From contig JALEFZ010000091.1 in NCBI GenBank assembly GCA_022760475.1, positions 1 to 64,000 on the forward strand: a DNA stretch of 64,000 bases, read 5' to 3'. Positions 54,676 to 63,314 of this stretch are shown here, one piece after another; the first letter of the stretch is position 1; each line of letters begins with the position of its first letter. The stretch comes from Bacteroidia bacterium (GTDB taxonomy: Bacteria; Bacteroidota; Bacteroidia; J057). The notes below the pieces were generated by a model. That model was not told where the DNA came from. It saw only the letters and a program-made list of their open reading frames with translations, and did no database searches. Made by a program: the position numbers and the translations under genes.

Positions 54676-57600
54676 ATGTTTCCAACCCTCATTGATATGT
54701 ATAAAAGACCAGGCTTGAGTTTGTTAATGCTGTTGATATTCATTGGTGGATTCAATAGCCTCAAAGCACAATATGCTGTAAATGGTGATGCATCAAGGTC
54801 TGGAAACTGTTTTACCCTGACCCCCGATCAACCCTGGAAAAATGGCTCGGTATGGTACCTGGATAGGGTGGATATCAGTACAAAATTTGAGTTGTATTTT
54901 GAGATATTTTTAGGATGTAGAGATGGCTTAGGAGCGGATGGACTTGCCTTTGTGTTGCAGCAGGTAAGTACCAGCATAGGATCTCAGGGAGAGGGGATCG
55001 GCTACCAGGGCATCAGCCCTTCTATAGCGATAGAGTTTGACAACTTTCAAAACGGCAACAGGTTCGACCCCGCAATTGACCATGTGGCCATCATGAAAAA
55101 TGGAGTGGTAAACCACAATTCTGTAAACAACCTCTCTGGGCCCACATCCATTTTATCTTCGGGAGGCAATGCGGAGGATTGCCAGTGGCATGACCTCAAG
55201 ATTACCTGGGACCCTGACACCCAAAAGTTAAGGGTGTTTGTGGATTGCGACCTCCGATTAACCTACACTGGAGATATAATCAATGACATTTTTAACGGAG
55301 ACTCAAGGGTTTTCTGGGGTTTTACCTCAGCAACTGGAGGGTATTCCAATAGACATGAGTTCTGCCTAGATTTTGTATCTTTTGTAGAAGAACTCCAGGA
55401 TACAGCCATTTGCACAGGAGAATCTGTCCAACTTAACGTAGGGTCAGGGGATGAATTCAAATGGACCCCTTCTATTGGACTTAGTTCTGACACCATCGCT
55501 AATCCAATTGCAACTCCAGATACCACCACCACCTACTTTGTGGAAGTAATCGATGGCTGTAATCTACCCCGATATGATACGATAACAGTTTATGTACAGG
55601 ATTCATTGGACAAAATATTTACAGAAGATTATCGGCTTTGTCCAGATGGTGAGATTCTGATAGTCCCTGATTATCCATTTGCCAATTTTCTTTGGGACAA
55701 TGGCTCTACCGCAGATACTTTTTTAGCTACCCAGCCTGGGGAATTTACCCTTCAGGTATCAAGCCGCTGCGGCAGTTTTTCTGATACATTTACTGTATTG
55801 CCTCCGTTATTGCCTGACTTGCAGGTTTTTGATGTCCTTTGTCAAGGTCAGAATAACGGTAGAGCTACCCTAAACCTTCAAATTGGAACTGCCTCATCCC
55901 TGGTTTGGGGATTACCAACTGGTGCCCCCGTAAAAATAAGTTCTGCTGGCTTAATGTCTGATGAAGTTACGGGCTTGGAACCAGGAACTTACCTGTACCT
56001 CTCGGTTGATTCAGCGGGTTGTTTGCTCAGGGATTCATTTCAAATCACCGAACCTGATGATCTACAACTGATCAACCCCGTAACGACTGATGTTGATTGT
56101 AATGGACAAGCAACAGGAAGATTGGCTGCAGAAGTCCTTGGAGGCGTGGCACCTTATGCTTTCAGCATCAATGGTGGAGCTTTTCAAGCCAATCCCAATT
56201 TTTCAAATTTGTCTGCCGGGTCCTATGTCCTGACAGTACGAGACTCCAACGATTGTGAAGAAAGTTTGTCATTTCTTATAAATGAAAGTCCTCCTATTCA
56301 AATTAGTCTCGATTCAATGATTGGAAACCCCTGCTTTGGCGACAGTTTAGGAAAACTGTTTTTCACAGCTTCAGGAGGGACAGGTAACCTGGAATATGCC
56401 TTGGGAGCAGGAGCTTTTCAGGCCAATGGGATATTTACAGGATTAGCTGCAGGTTCCTACCAGCTGAGGGTTCGAGATGCCCTTGGGTGTGAAAATACTT
56501 TCAATGTTGCTGTTTCACAGCCCCCTTTACTAAGCCCATTTGTTGATTTACAAAAGAACGTGGATTGTTTTGGAAACTCTAGCGGAGCGGTGAAACTGGC
56601 GAGTAGTGGAGGTGCAGGATCTTATCGGTTTTCGTTTAACAATTCTCCATTCACTCAAGTTGATTCATTTTTCTCTTTGTCTGCGGGGACATACTCATTT
56701 GCGGTTCAGGATGACAGCGCTTGTGTCAGCCTTGATTCCTTCGAGATTACTCAACCTGATTCATTAATCCTTAATCTTGATCAACTGATTGATGTTGCTT
56801 GTTTTGGAGACTCTACAGGATCAGTGCAACTGAGTGGTGCAGGAGGCAGCGGGTCATATTACTTTGCCCTAGGAAATGGCCCATTTGATACAAATAGCAT
56901 GATTGGAGGGTTGGCTGTGGGAACATATACCTTCCTGATCAGAGATGACAGCTCTTGCCAGAATAGCATTCAGGCCAATATTGCTGAGCCTACTTTACTT
57001 CAAGCCTCTGCCTCCAACATACTGGGAGTTGATTGCCTTGGAAATCAATCAGGTGGGATGACCTTACAGGGAATGGGAGGGACTCCACCTTATATGTATG
57101 CATTTAGAAACTCAGGAAATGTAAGTACAGGATATCGTACAGGAACCTTTTTTGATTCATTATATGCAGGGCCCTATACAGGTCAGGTATTAGATGCTAA
57201 TGGCTGTCTGGCAGAAGTAGACACTTTTATTCCTACACCCACATCTCTTCGGGGAGGTATTGATACTTTGATAGATGTGGACTGCTTTGGGGCCAGTACC
57301 GGTTCAATTTTGATGTTTGCCAATGGAGGAACTGCTCCATATGAATACAGTTTTGACGGAGTCAATTTCGCACCGGGGCCATTCTTTGGGGGACTCTCCA
57401 GTAGAAGGGATACCGTAATCCTACGGGATGCAAATGCTTGTATCATACCAGTGCCCTTTATCATCGGTGAACCTGACTCCTTGGTCCTTTCAGTAGAAAA
57501 TGCCAGGGATATCGCTTGCTTTGGAGGCAATAGTGGGGAAATTTCCCTTGGAGTCTCAGGAGGAGTTGGTCCATTTGATATTGTAATGAACACCCAGCCG

Positions 57601-59421
57601 GGGGTAAGGGATACTTTCTTTTCAAACCTAGCTGCTGGTACTTACAATTTCACACTCACAGATGCCAATGGATGTACTGCAGGAGTTTCCACAGCTTTGT
57701 TGGAGCCTGACTCATTGGAAATCATTGTAGATAGTATTATTCCAGCATCATGCTTTGGAGATCGTGATGGGAGCATAGAACTTTCTCCTCAAGGAGGGGT
57801 AGCGCCTTACCAATTTGCCTTTATAGACTCTACTTTTGGAAGTATTTCCAGTTTTGATAGCCTGCCTGCGGGTAGATATCAGATTCAACTACTCGATGAT
57901 AGTGCTTGTAACACAACAATGTTTATCACTGTGGAGGAACCCGATACTTTGGTGTTGAGTCTTGAAGGAAAGCTGGATATTTTATGCCACGGAGAAAATA
58001 CGGGTAGGGTTGAGTTGAGTTTTATGGGAGGGAATAATTTATTTAGTTATTCAGTTGATGGATCGCCCAATCAAAGTGAGCCGATCTTTGATTCATTGTT
58101 GGCAGGAACATATTTATTTGAAATTGTAGATGAAAAGGCATGTTCGGATAGCCTTGAAATTACCCTATTCGAGCCCAATCCACTAGAATTAAATTTACTA
58201 AGGATTGAAGACGTGGATTGTTTTGGAAATGGGAACGGAGAAATTCTTGTCGCAAGTTTTGGGGGAATGATGCCCTATGAGCTCTCTTTAAATGGGGTTT
58301 TAACAGTTTCTGATAGCCTGTTCGAAATGCTTGAACCAGGTTTTTACGACATCATTCTGACAGATAGTTTTTCATGCCAGGATACCCTTTCAGGCCTTGA
58401 GATTACACAACCAGATTCGTTGGTGGTGGATTTGACAGGCTCTGATGTGCTTTGCCATGGGGAAAATTCAGGTAGTCTTGTGGCCAATGTAAGTGGCGGC
58501 ACAATGCCTTATGAATACCTTTGGGATGGAAACCCGGATATAGAAGGAGAATTACTTGATAATATAGTTGCTGCGGATTACCGCATCGAAGTTCTGGATG
58601 CCAATGGCTGTATTGATGATGCAGAGGCAACTATTTCCCAACCAGATACCCTTCTTCTAGCTTTGGATAGCATAAAGGAAGCATACTGTGACCTTGCAAA
58701 TGGCTATGCTTCCATCAAGGCTACTGGCGGAGTGGGAACCTACGATTTCGTTTGGGTGGGAAGCAGTACTTACCAAGGTGCGAGCCAGTCAGCAATTGAA
58801 GGAGGTAGCTTTATTACAAGGGTTTTGGATGGAAATGGTTGTATCGATACATTGAGAATTGTGGTGCCACAGGATCCACCTCCCGTTCCAAACTTCATCA
58901 GTGATCCTCCTATTGACCAAGTTCTGTTGCTTTCAGAAGCTCAGAATATGCAATTCGTTAATCAGTCTTCTACAAATTCTGTAGAATATCTCTGGGATCT
59001 TGATGCTCCTCTGGGACTTTTTGATACGGAAGATGTTGAGTTTTCATATACAGAGGAAGGTACCTATGTAATCAGTTTGACTGCCTACAATAAGTATTAT
59101 GTTTGTCCAGTAACCTATACCGATACGTTGAGAATTATTCCTGACGGCCAGTTGGAGGTTGCCAATGCATTTACCCCAAATGGAGACGGTATCAATGATG
59201 AGTTTTTCCTTGTAGGCAAAGGGATCGTAGATTTTTCTTTTGTGATATTTAATAAATGGGGCAAACAGGTTTACAGCTTTTCCAGTATTGAAGATGAATG
59301 GGACGGTAGAAACTTCAATGGCGTCAAGCAACCTGAAGGAGTTTATGTTTACCGCCTTCAGGCTACGTTTAACTCTGGAGAGAAAATAGACAGGGCAGGA
59401 ACAATAACTCTTGTGCGTTAG
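54676..59421 (+). CDS. Giant surface adhesin: L-type lectin, SprB repeats, T9SS type B
   Basis: This 1581-residue surface protein has a signal peptide ending near LKAQ (about 32); ATG 54697 is an equally good start. An L-type-lectin-like domain (about 33-245) has LGADGLAFVLQQ, SIAIEFDNFQNG and WHDLKITWDP. A short Ig-like region is followed by about 12-13 SprB-type repeats of about 79 residues (roughly 385-1400), each with a D-x-x-C-x-G start, a central GG(x)xPY and an EPDSL-like end. A PKD-like domain and a gliding-motility/CHU C-terminal domain (VANAFTPNGDGINDEF ... GVYVYRLQATF pattern) close it as a type B T9SS signal. It probably binds surface glycans or supports gliding. It is divergent from the sigma factor gene. 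Confidence 0.92.
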   Translation: MFPTLIDMYKRPGLSLLMLLIFIGGFNSLKAQYAVNGDASRSGNCFTLTPDQPWKNGSVWYLDRVDISTKFELYFEIFLGCRDGLGADGLAFVLQQVSTSIGSQGEGIGYQGISPSIAIEFDNFQNGNRFDPAIDHVAIMKNGVVNHNSVNNLSGPTSILSSGGNAEDCQWHDLKITWDPDTQKLRVFVDCDLRLTYTGDIINDIFNGDSRVFWGFTSATGGYSNRHEFCLDFVSFVEELQDTAICTGESVQLNVGSGDEFKWTPSIGLSSDTIANPIATPDTTTTYFVEVIDGCNLPRYDTITVYVQDSLDKIFTEDYRLCPDGEILIVPDYPFANFLWDNGSTADTFLATQPGEFTLQVSSRCGSFSDTFTVLPPLLPDLQVFDVLCQGQNNGRATLNLQIGTASSLVWGLPTGAPVKISSAGLMSDEVTGLEPGTYLYLSVDSAGCLLRDSFQITEPDDLQLINPVTTDVDCNGQATGRLAAEVLGGVAPYAFSINGGAFQANPNFSNLSAGSYVLTVRDSNDCEESLSFLINESPPIQISLDSMIGNPCFGDSLGKLFFTASGGTGNLEYALGAGAFQANGIFTGLAAGSYQLRVRDALGCENTFNVAVSQPPLLSPFVDLQKNVDCFGNSSGAVKLASSGGAGSYRFSFNNSPFTQVDSFFSLSAGTYSFAVQDDSACVSLDSFEITQPDSLILNLDQLIDVACFGDSTGSVQLSGAGGSGSYYFALGNGPFDTNSMIGGLAVGTYTFLIRDDSSCQNSIQANIAEPTLLQASASNILGVDCLGNQSGGMTLQGMGGTPPYMYAFRNSGNVSTGYRTGTFFDSLYAGPYTGQVLDANGCLAEVDTFIPTPTSLRGGIDTLIDVDCFGASTGSILMFANGGTAPYEYSFDGVNFAPGPFFGGLSSRRDTVILRDANACIIPVPFIIGEPDSLVLSVENARDIACFGGNSGEISLGVSGGVGPFDIVMNTQPGVRDTFFSNLAAGTYNFTLTDANGCTAGVSTALLEPDSLEIIVDSIIPASCFGDRDGSIELSPQGGVAPYQFAFIDSTFGSISSFDSLPAGRYQIQLLDDSACNTTMFITVEEPDTLVLSLEGKLDILCHGENTGRVELSFMGGNNLFSYSVDGSPNQSEPIFDSLLAGTYLFEIVDEKACSDSLEITLFEPNPLELNLLRIEDVDCFGNGNGEILVASFGGMMPYELSLNGVLTVSDSLFEMLEPGFYDIILTDSFSCQDTLSGLEITQPDSLVVDLTGSDVLCHGENSGSLVANVSGGTMPYEYLWDGNPDIEGELLDNIVAADYRIEVLDANGCIDDAEATISQPDTLLLALDSIKEAYCDLANGYASIKATGGVGTYDFVWVGSSTYQGASQSAIEGGSFITRVLDGNGCIDTLRIVVPQDPPPVPNFISDPPIDQVLLLSEAQNMQFVNQSSTNSVEYLWDLDAPLGLFDTEDVEFSYTEEGTYVISLTAYNKYYVCPVTYTDTLRIIPDGQLEVANAFTPNGDGINDEFFLVGKGIVDFSFVIFNKWGKQVYSFSSIEDEWDGRNFNGVKQPEGVYVYRLQATFNSGEKIDRAGTITLVR

Positions 59422-59424
59422 GTC

Positions 59425-60192
59425 TTAAAAATTGAGGTTTGCTTTTTTTATTTTTCTTTTGACCTCACTCGTAAAGTCGCTGTAATAATAGTAGTCACTG
59501 ATACGCTCCCTTTCTTTTTTCCCATTAGAACCCATGCGGTAAAGCTGGCTATTGGCAAAACCAACGGCATCGGTACCCTGGAGGTCTCGAGGCCTCTTCA
59601 AGGCACCGGTCATGATTACTACATTGTGCTTTTTTAGGTCTTTTATGTTTTGTGGAAAAGCTTTTTTAGGAACTGCCAGTTCGTAAACCCAAAACCCCCC
59701 TTCAAATAGACAATTACTCATTACTCCCCCTACTGTGCTGGTGGGACCTAAAATGGTATCCATTTTTCCATTTCTGTTAATAAGCTCTAATTGACTAAAA
59801 CTTTTTGAAATGGCTTCCTTCTTTTCTTTCCAATTAAAAAAAGTAGTCTTCAATTCCTGAGCAGTATTTGGGACCTCTTCTTTAGGGAATCCCAATGGAA
59901 ACCTGACTCCTACTGCCTGTTTATGTGCTTCTTTTTTCCCAAACCACACTGTCAAACCAGTCATTAGCATTTGCTGGCTTTCTTTGCCAGGAGGGATTAA
60001 TAAGCCTAAATAAATGTATTCATTGTCTTCGGCCAGAAAATATTCCCAGTTAGAATCCTGAGAAAACAAACGGGTTTCAGCCGTCCAGGAAATGGGTATG
60101 ATATGGGCTAAAGGCTGGCTCTGGCCATCAGCAGATACAAATGTAAATAGGAGGGTTATGCCAATCAGGATATTTTTTACCATCAATTCCAA
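59425..60192 (-). CDS. Exported protein of unknown function, possibly sugar-binding-like fold
   Basis: This 255-residue protein has a signal peptide ending near ADGQ (about 24). The body is beta-rich; FLAEDNEYIYLGLLIPPG and GLTVWFGKKEAHKQAVGVRF resemble the DOMON/CBM9-like proteins of Bacteroidota, but the match is too weak for a firm name. A conserved-looking YxLxVPKKAFP segment lies near 170-180. The end is rich in Tyr and Lys. It converges on the adhesin gene with only a 3-base gap and is divergent from the NAD(P)-binding gene at 60361. No function is assigned. Confidence 0.6.
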   Translation of the reverse strand: MELMVKNILIGITLLFTFVSADGQSQPLAHIIPISWTAETRLFSQDSNWEYFLAEDNEYIYLGLLIPPGKESQQMLMTGLTVWFGKKEAHKQAVGVRFPLGFPKEEVPNTAQELKTTFFNWKEKKEAISKSFSQLELINRNGKMDTILGPTSTVGGVMSNCLFEGGFWVYELAVPKKAFPQNIKDLKKHNVVIMTGALKRPRDLQGTDAVGFANSQLYRMGSNGKKERERISDYYYYSDFTSEVKRKIKKANLNF

Positions 60193-60360
60193 TATTTGAA
60201 GGGTAGACTGCTAAAGAGTAAGAAAGGTTGTTTGTCCTTTTCTTCTAAAGTAAAATTAATTAAAAAAGTTACTGTTGTATTCTATTAATAATTGAATCCT
60301 AGGATTTTGGCTAATTGAAGCATATTTAGTTATTTACATTGCTAAACTACCACCACACAA

Positions 60361-60996
60361 ATGAAAGTCCTTGTTATTGGTGCAAGCGGTCGCCTTGGTT
60401 CTCATCTCGTAGATTACTCCCTTGAAAAAGGGCATGAGGTAACTGCATTTGCCAGGAACATAGAAAACTATCCAATTACCCACGATAACCTAAAGCTGTT
60501 AAGGGGAGATGTTTTGTACCCAATGCTGATTGAATCAGCCCTTGGGGACCATGACATTGTACTTTCAGTGATTGGTATTCGAAAGTATAGCGGTCCAATT
60601 ACCCTTCTCTCAAGAGGAATAAATAACATCATCCAAAGTATGGAAAAGGCCCAAAAGCAACGGTTAATTACCATAACCGGTGCGGGAATCCTCCAGGAAA
60701 CAGAAAATAGGATGATTATGCAGACCCTTAGTTTTCCCCCAAATTTGCAGAACCTCTCCTTAGATCATAAAAGGGTATTGGATCTTCTGGAAGAAAGTAA
60801 GCTGGATTGGACAATCGTTTGTCCCTCATTTATGCACAAAGGAGAACTTACAGGAGAGTACCTGACTTCAGCAGATTACTATCCCAAGGGTGCAAAAAAT
60901 GAAGTTTCAGTTCAGGATGTCGCAGATTTTATCACCGAAGAAATGGTGAAAAATGAGTATGTAGGCAAAAGGGTTGGAATCGCTCATCCTATTTAA
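60361..60996 (+). CDS. NAD(P)-binding Rossmann protein
   Basis: This 211-residue atypical short-chain dehydrogenase is of the NmrA/BVR-B-like type. It begins MKVLVIGASGRLGSH with the dinucleotide motif GASGRLG, then has FARN after strand 2 and LRGDVL. It has a TGAG element (ITGAGILQ) and a WTIVCPS segment, as in BLVRB-like proteins, but no YxxxK active site. It could be a reductase or a redox sensor. The glutamine synthetase gene begins 11 bases after its stop, so the two are probably co-transcribed. Confidence 0.82.
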   Translation: MKVLVIGASGRLGSHLVDYSLEKGHEVTAFARNIENYPITHDNLKLLRGDVLYPMLIESALGDHDIVLSVIGIRKYSGPITLLSRGINNIIQSMEKAQKQRLITITGAGILQETENRMIMQTLSFPPNLQNLSLDHKRVLDLLEESKLDWTIVCPSFMHKGELTGEYLTSADYYPKGAKNEVSVQDVADFITEEMVKNEYVGKRVGIAHPI

Positions 60997-61007
60997 GTCT
61001 TAAGCAG

Positions 61008-63182
61008 ATGAATGTCAGGCAGGAAGCTCTGCGCTCAATTTTGAGCCGAGCTTTATCCCCGAAAGGAGATAAAGCAGTCAAAACCAAAGAAATTTTTGGG
61101 GAAAGTGTTTTTCACAGGACTGCCATGAAAAGCTACCTTTCTGATCAGGCATACAAAACCCTTTCTGATGCGATGGAAAAAGGCCGCGTCCTCGATAGTG
61201 GCGTCGCTGGTGCGGTGGCAGGAGGAATCAAGGCCTGGGCAATTGACAAGGGAGCCACCCATTATACCCATTGGTTTCAACCCCTCACAGGTCGTACTGC
61301 TGAAAAGCATGAGTCTTTCCTTGCCTTCCTTGAAGGGGAGCCCATAGAAAAGTTTTCTGGGACAGAGCTGAGCCAACAGGAACCCGATGCATCTTCTTTT
61401 CCCAGTGGAGGGTTAAGAACTACCTTCGAAGCAAGGGGTTATACTGCCTGGGATAGCAGTTCTCCTGTGTTCCTATTGGATACGAGTTTTGGGACTACCT
61501 TGTGTATCCCTACCATTTTCGTCAGTTATACCGGGCAATCCCTAGATTACAAGATGCCCTTGCTGAAATCCATTTCCAAAATCAATCAAGCTGCAACAGA
61601 TTTATGTCAATTTTTTGATGTAAAAGTTTCCAAGGTTACTCCTACACTGGGGCTAGAGCAGGAGTACTTTTTGGTAGATAAAAATTACTACCTATTGAGG
61701 CCGGATTTATACCAGACGGGTAGAACTCTCTTTGGTGCCAAACCTGCCAGGGGGCAACAAATGTCTGACCATTATTTTGGAGCCATTCCAGAACGTATTT
61801 ATGCCTTCATGAATGAACTGGAGCTTGAAGCTCATAGGATGGGTATTCCCCTAAAGACCAGGCATAATGAAGTAGCCCCAGGACAGTTTGAGTGTGCGCC
61901 TGTTTTTGAGTCGGTGAACATTGCCATAGACCATGGATTGATGATCATGGACTTGTTGGATCGAATTGCCAATAAGCATGGCCTTGTAGCCCTTCTGCAC
62001 GAAAAACCATTTGCTGGTCTGAATGGCTCTGGGAAACACAACAATTGGTCCTTGATGACAGACAGTGGGAAGAACCTTCTTAGCCCTGGCTCAAAACCAG
62101 GAGAGAATCTAATGTTTCTCTCATTTTTTGTCTGTGTGATCAAAGCAGTTTGGGAACATTCAGGACTTTTAAAAGCTGCTATCGTATCTGCAGGGAACGA
62201 CTTGCGACTTGGCTCGCATGAGGCTCCACCAGCGATTATTTCTGTATTCCTAGGCCATCAATTGGATAAGGTTCTAAAGGACATTGAAAATCCTCCAAGA
62301 AAAAAGAGGAATGAAGATGTCGATCCCCTTATGCATTTGGGAATTGCCAGTATCCCAGAATTGTTACTTGACAATACAGACCGTAATCGTACTTCACCCT
62401 TTGCTTTTACTGGCAATAAGTTCGAAATCCGAGCCGTCGGTGCTTCCGCCAATAGTTCCCTTGCAATGACAGTTCTAAATACCATTGTAGCAGAACAATT
62501 GATAGAATTTAGATCCAGGGTGAAAAGTAAAATAAATCGTGGAAGGCCCCAGGACCTGGCTGTGCTTGATATGTTGAAAGAGTTTATCACCGAAAGCAAA
62601 AATATTCGCTTCGAAGGTGATAGTTATAGCAAAGAATGGGTGGAGTTGGCTACCAAACGAAGTTTGGCAACGTCTTCCCGGACACCGGATGCCTTAGCAT
62701 CTCTGATCCAGTATCCCAGTATTAAGCTGTTCAAAAAAATGGGCGTCATGAGTGAAGCTGAACTCAAGTCAAGGCATGATGTGCTGACTGAGAAATACCT
62801 GCAGCAAGGCTTGATGGAAGCTCAGGTAATGAAAGAACTCATCATGACCAATGTTCTGCCGGCTTCTAGTGAGTATCAGTCCGCTTTATCTGATCTGGCA
62901 TTAAAGAAGAATGAGCTAGGAATCAATAATAATGGCGAACTTTCCTTATTGAGAAAACTAACAAAAATAGGGGAGGAGCTTCTTTTTGGCCTTGAAGAAA
63001 TTGATAAAAGCCTTGATGAATTGTTGGGGATTAATGATAAAGTCGAACAAGCGCGAAAGTTTTCCAACATCCTACCCAATCAATTGGTCTTTTGTAGAGA
63101 AAAGATCGATCAATTAGAAGTCTTACTACCTGACCAATCATGGCCTTTTCCAAAGTACAGAGAATTGTTGTTAATTCGATGA
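61008..63182 (+). CDS. glnN: Glutamine synthetase type III
   Basis: This enzyme makes glutamine from glutamate, ammonia and ATP. The 724-residue length is typical of the GSIII class found in Bacteroidota and cyanobacteria, and about 250 residues longer than GSI. Visible class features are FTHWFQPLTGRTAEKHESF-like text near 88 (THYTHWFQPLTG), LGLEQEYFLVD with the metal-binding Glu pair, RHNEVAPGQFECAPVF, and NGSGKHNNWSL with the catalytic His/Asn stretch. A C-terminal helical region (about 570-724) follows. No PII or amtB gene is adjacent. Confidence 0.96.
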   Translation: MNVRQEALRSILSRALSPKGDKAVKTKEIFGESVFHRTAMKSYLSDQAYKTLSDAMEKGRVLDSGVAGAVAGGIKAWAIDKGATHYTHWFQPLTGRTAEKHESFLAFLEGEPIEKFSGTELSQQEPDASSFPSGGLRTTFEARGYTAWDSSSPVFLLDTSFGTTLCIPTIFVSYTGQSLDYKMPLLKSISKINQAATDLCQFFDVKVSKVTPTLGLEQEYFLVDKNYYLLRPDLYQTGRTLFGAKPARGQQMSDHYFGAIPERIYAFMNELELEAHRMGIPLKTRHNEVAPGQFECAPVFESVNIAIDHGLMIMDLLDRIANKHGLVALLHEKPFAGLNGSGKHNNWSLMTDSGKNLLSPGSKPGENLMFLSFFVCVIKAVWEHSGLLKAAIVSAGNDLRLGSHEAPPAIISVFLGHQLDKVLKDIENPPRKKRNEDVDPLMHLGIASIPELLLDNTDRNRTSPFAFTGNKFEIRAVGASANSSLAMTVLNTIVAEQLIEFRSRVKSKINRGRPQDLAVLDMLKEFITESKNIRFEGDSYSKEWVELATKRSLATSSRTPDALASLIQYPSIKLFKKMGVMSEAELKSRHDVLTEKYLQQGLMEAQVMKELIMTNVLPASSEYQSALSDLALKKNELGINNNGELSLLRKLTKIGEELLFGLEEIDKSLDELLGINDKVEQARKFSNILPNQLVFCREKIDQLEVLLPDQSWPFPKYRELLLIR

Positions 63183-63314
63183 AAAATTGATCGTCTGACT
63201 GGACTTTCAAATATGAAATGCAATATTTTTGCGGTTCATCCTACTACGGATGTCGGATTGAACAAATTCTTTAATCGCACAACCATTTGACATAATATAT
63301 ATCCCGAAATAATT

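Noticed and set aside
55830-58870. Tandem DNA repeats in the adhesin gene
   Set aside because: The periodicity of about 237 bases is visible at protein level only. The nucleotide sequences of the units differ too much to be listed as a DNA repeat, and there are no spacers or identical units as in a CRISPR array.
51157-59421. FecI/FecR-type iron regulation for the sigma factor locus
   Set aside because: The anti-sigma candidate has no FecR domain and its periplasmic part is only about 30 residues. The TonB receptor has no N-terminal signalling (STN) domain.
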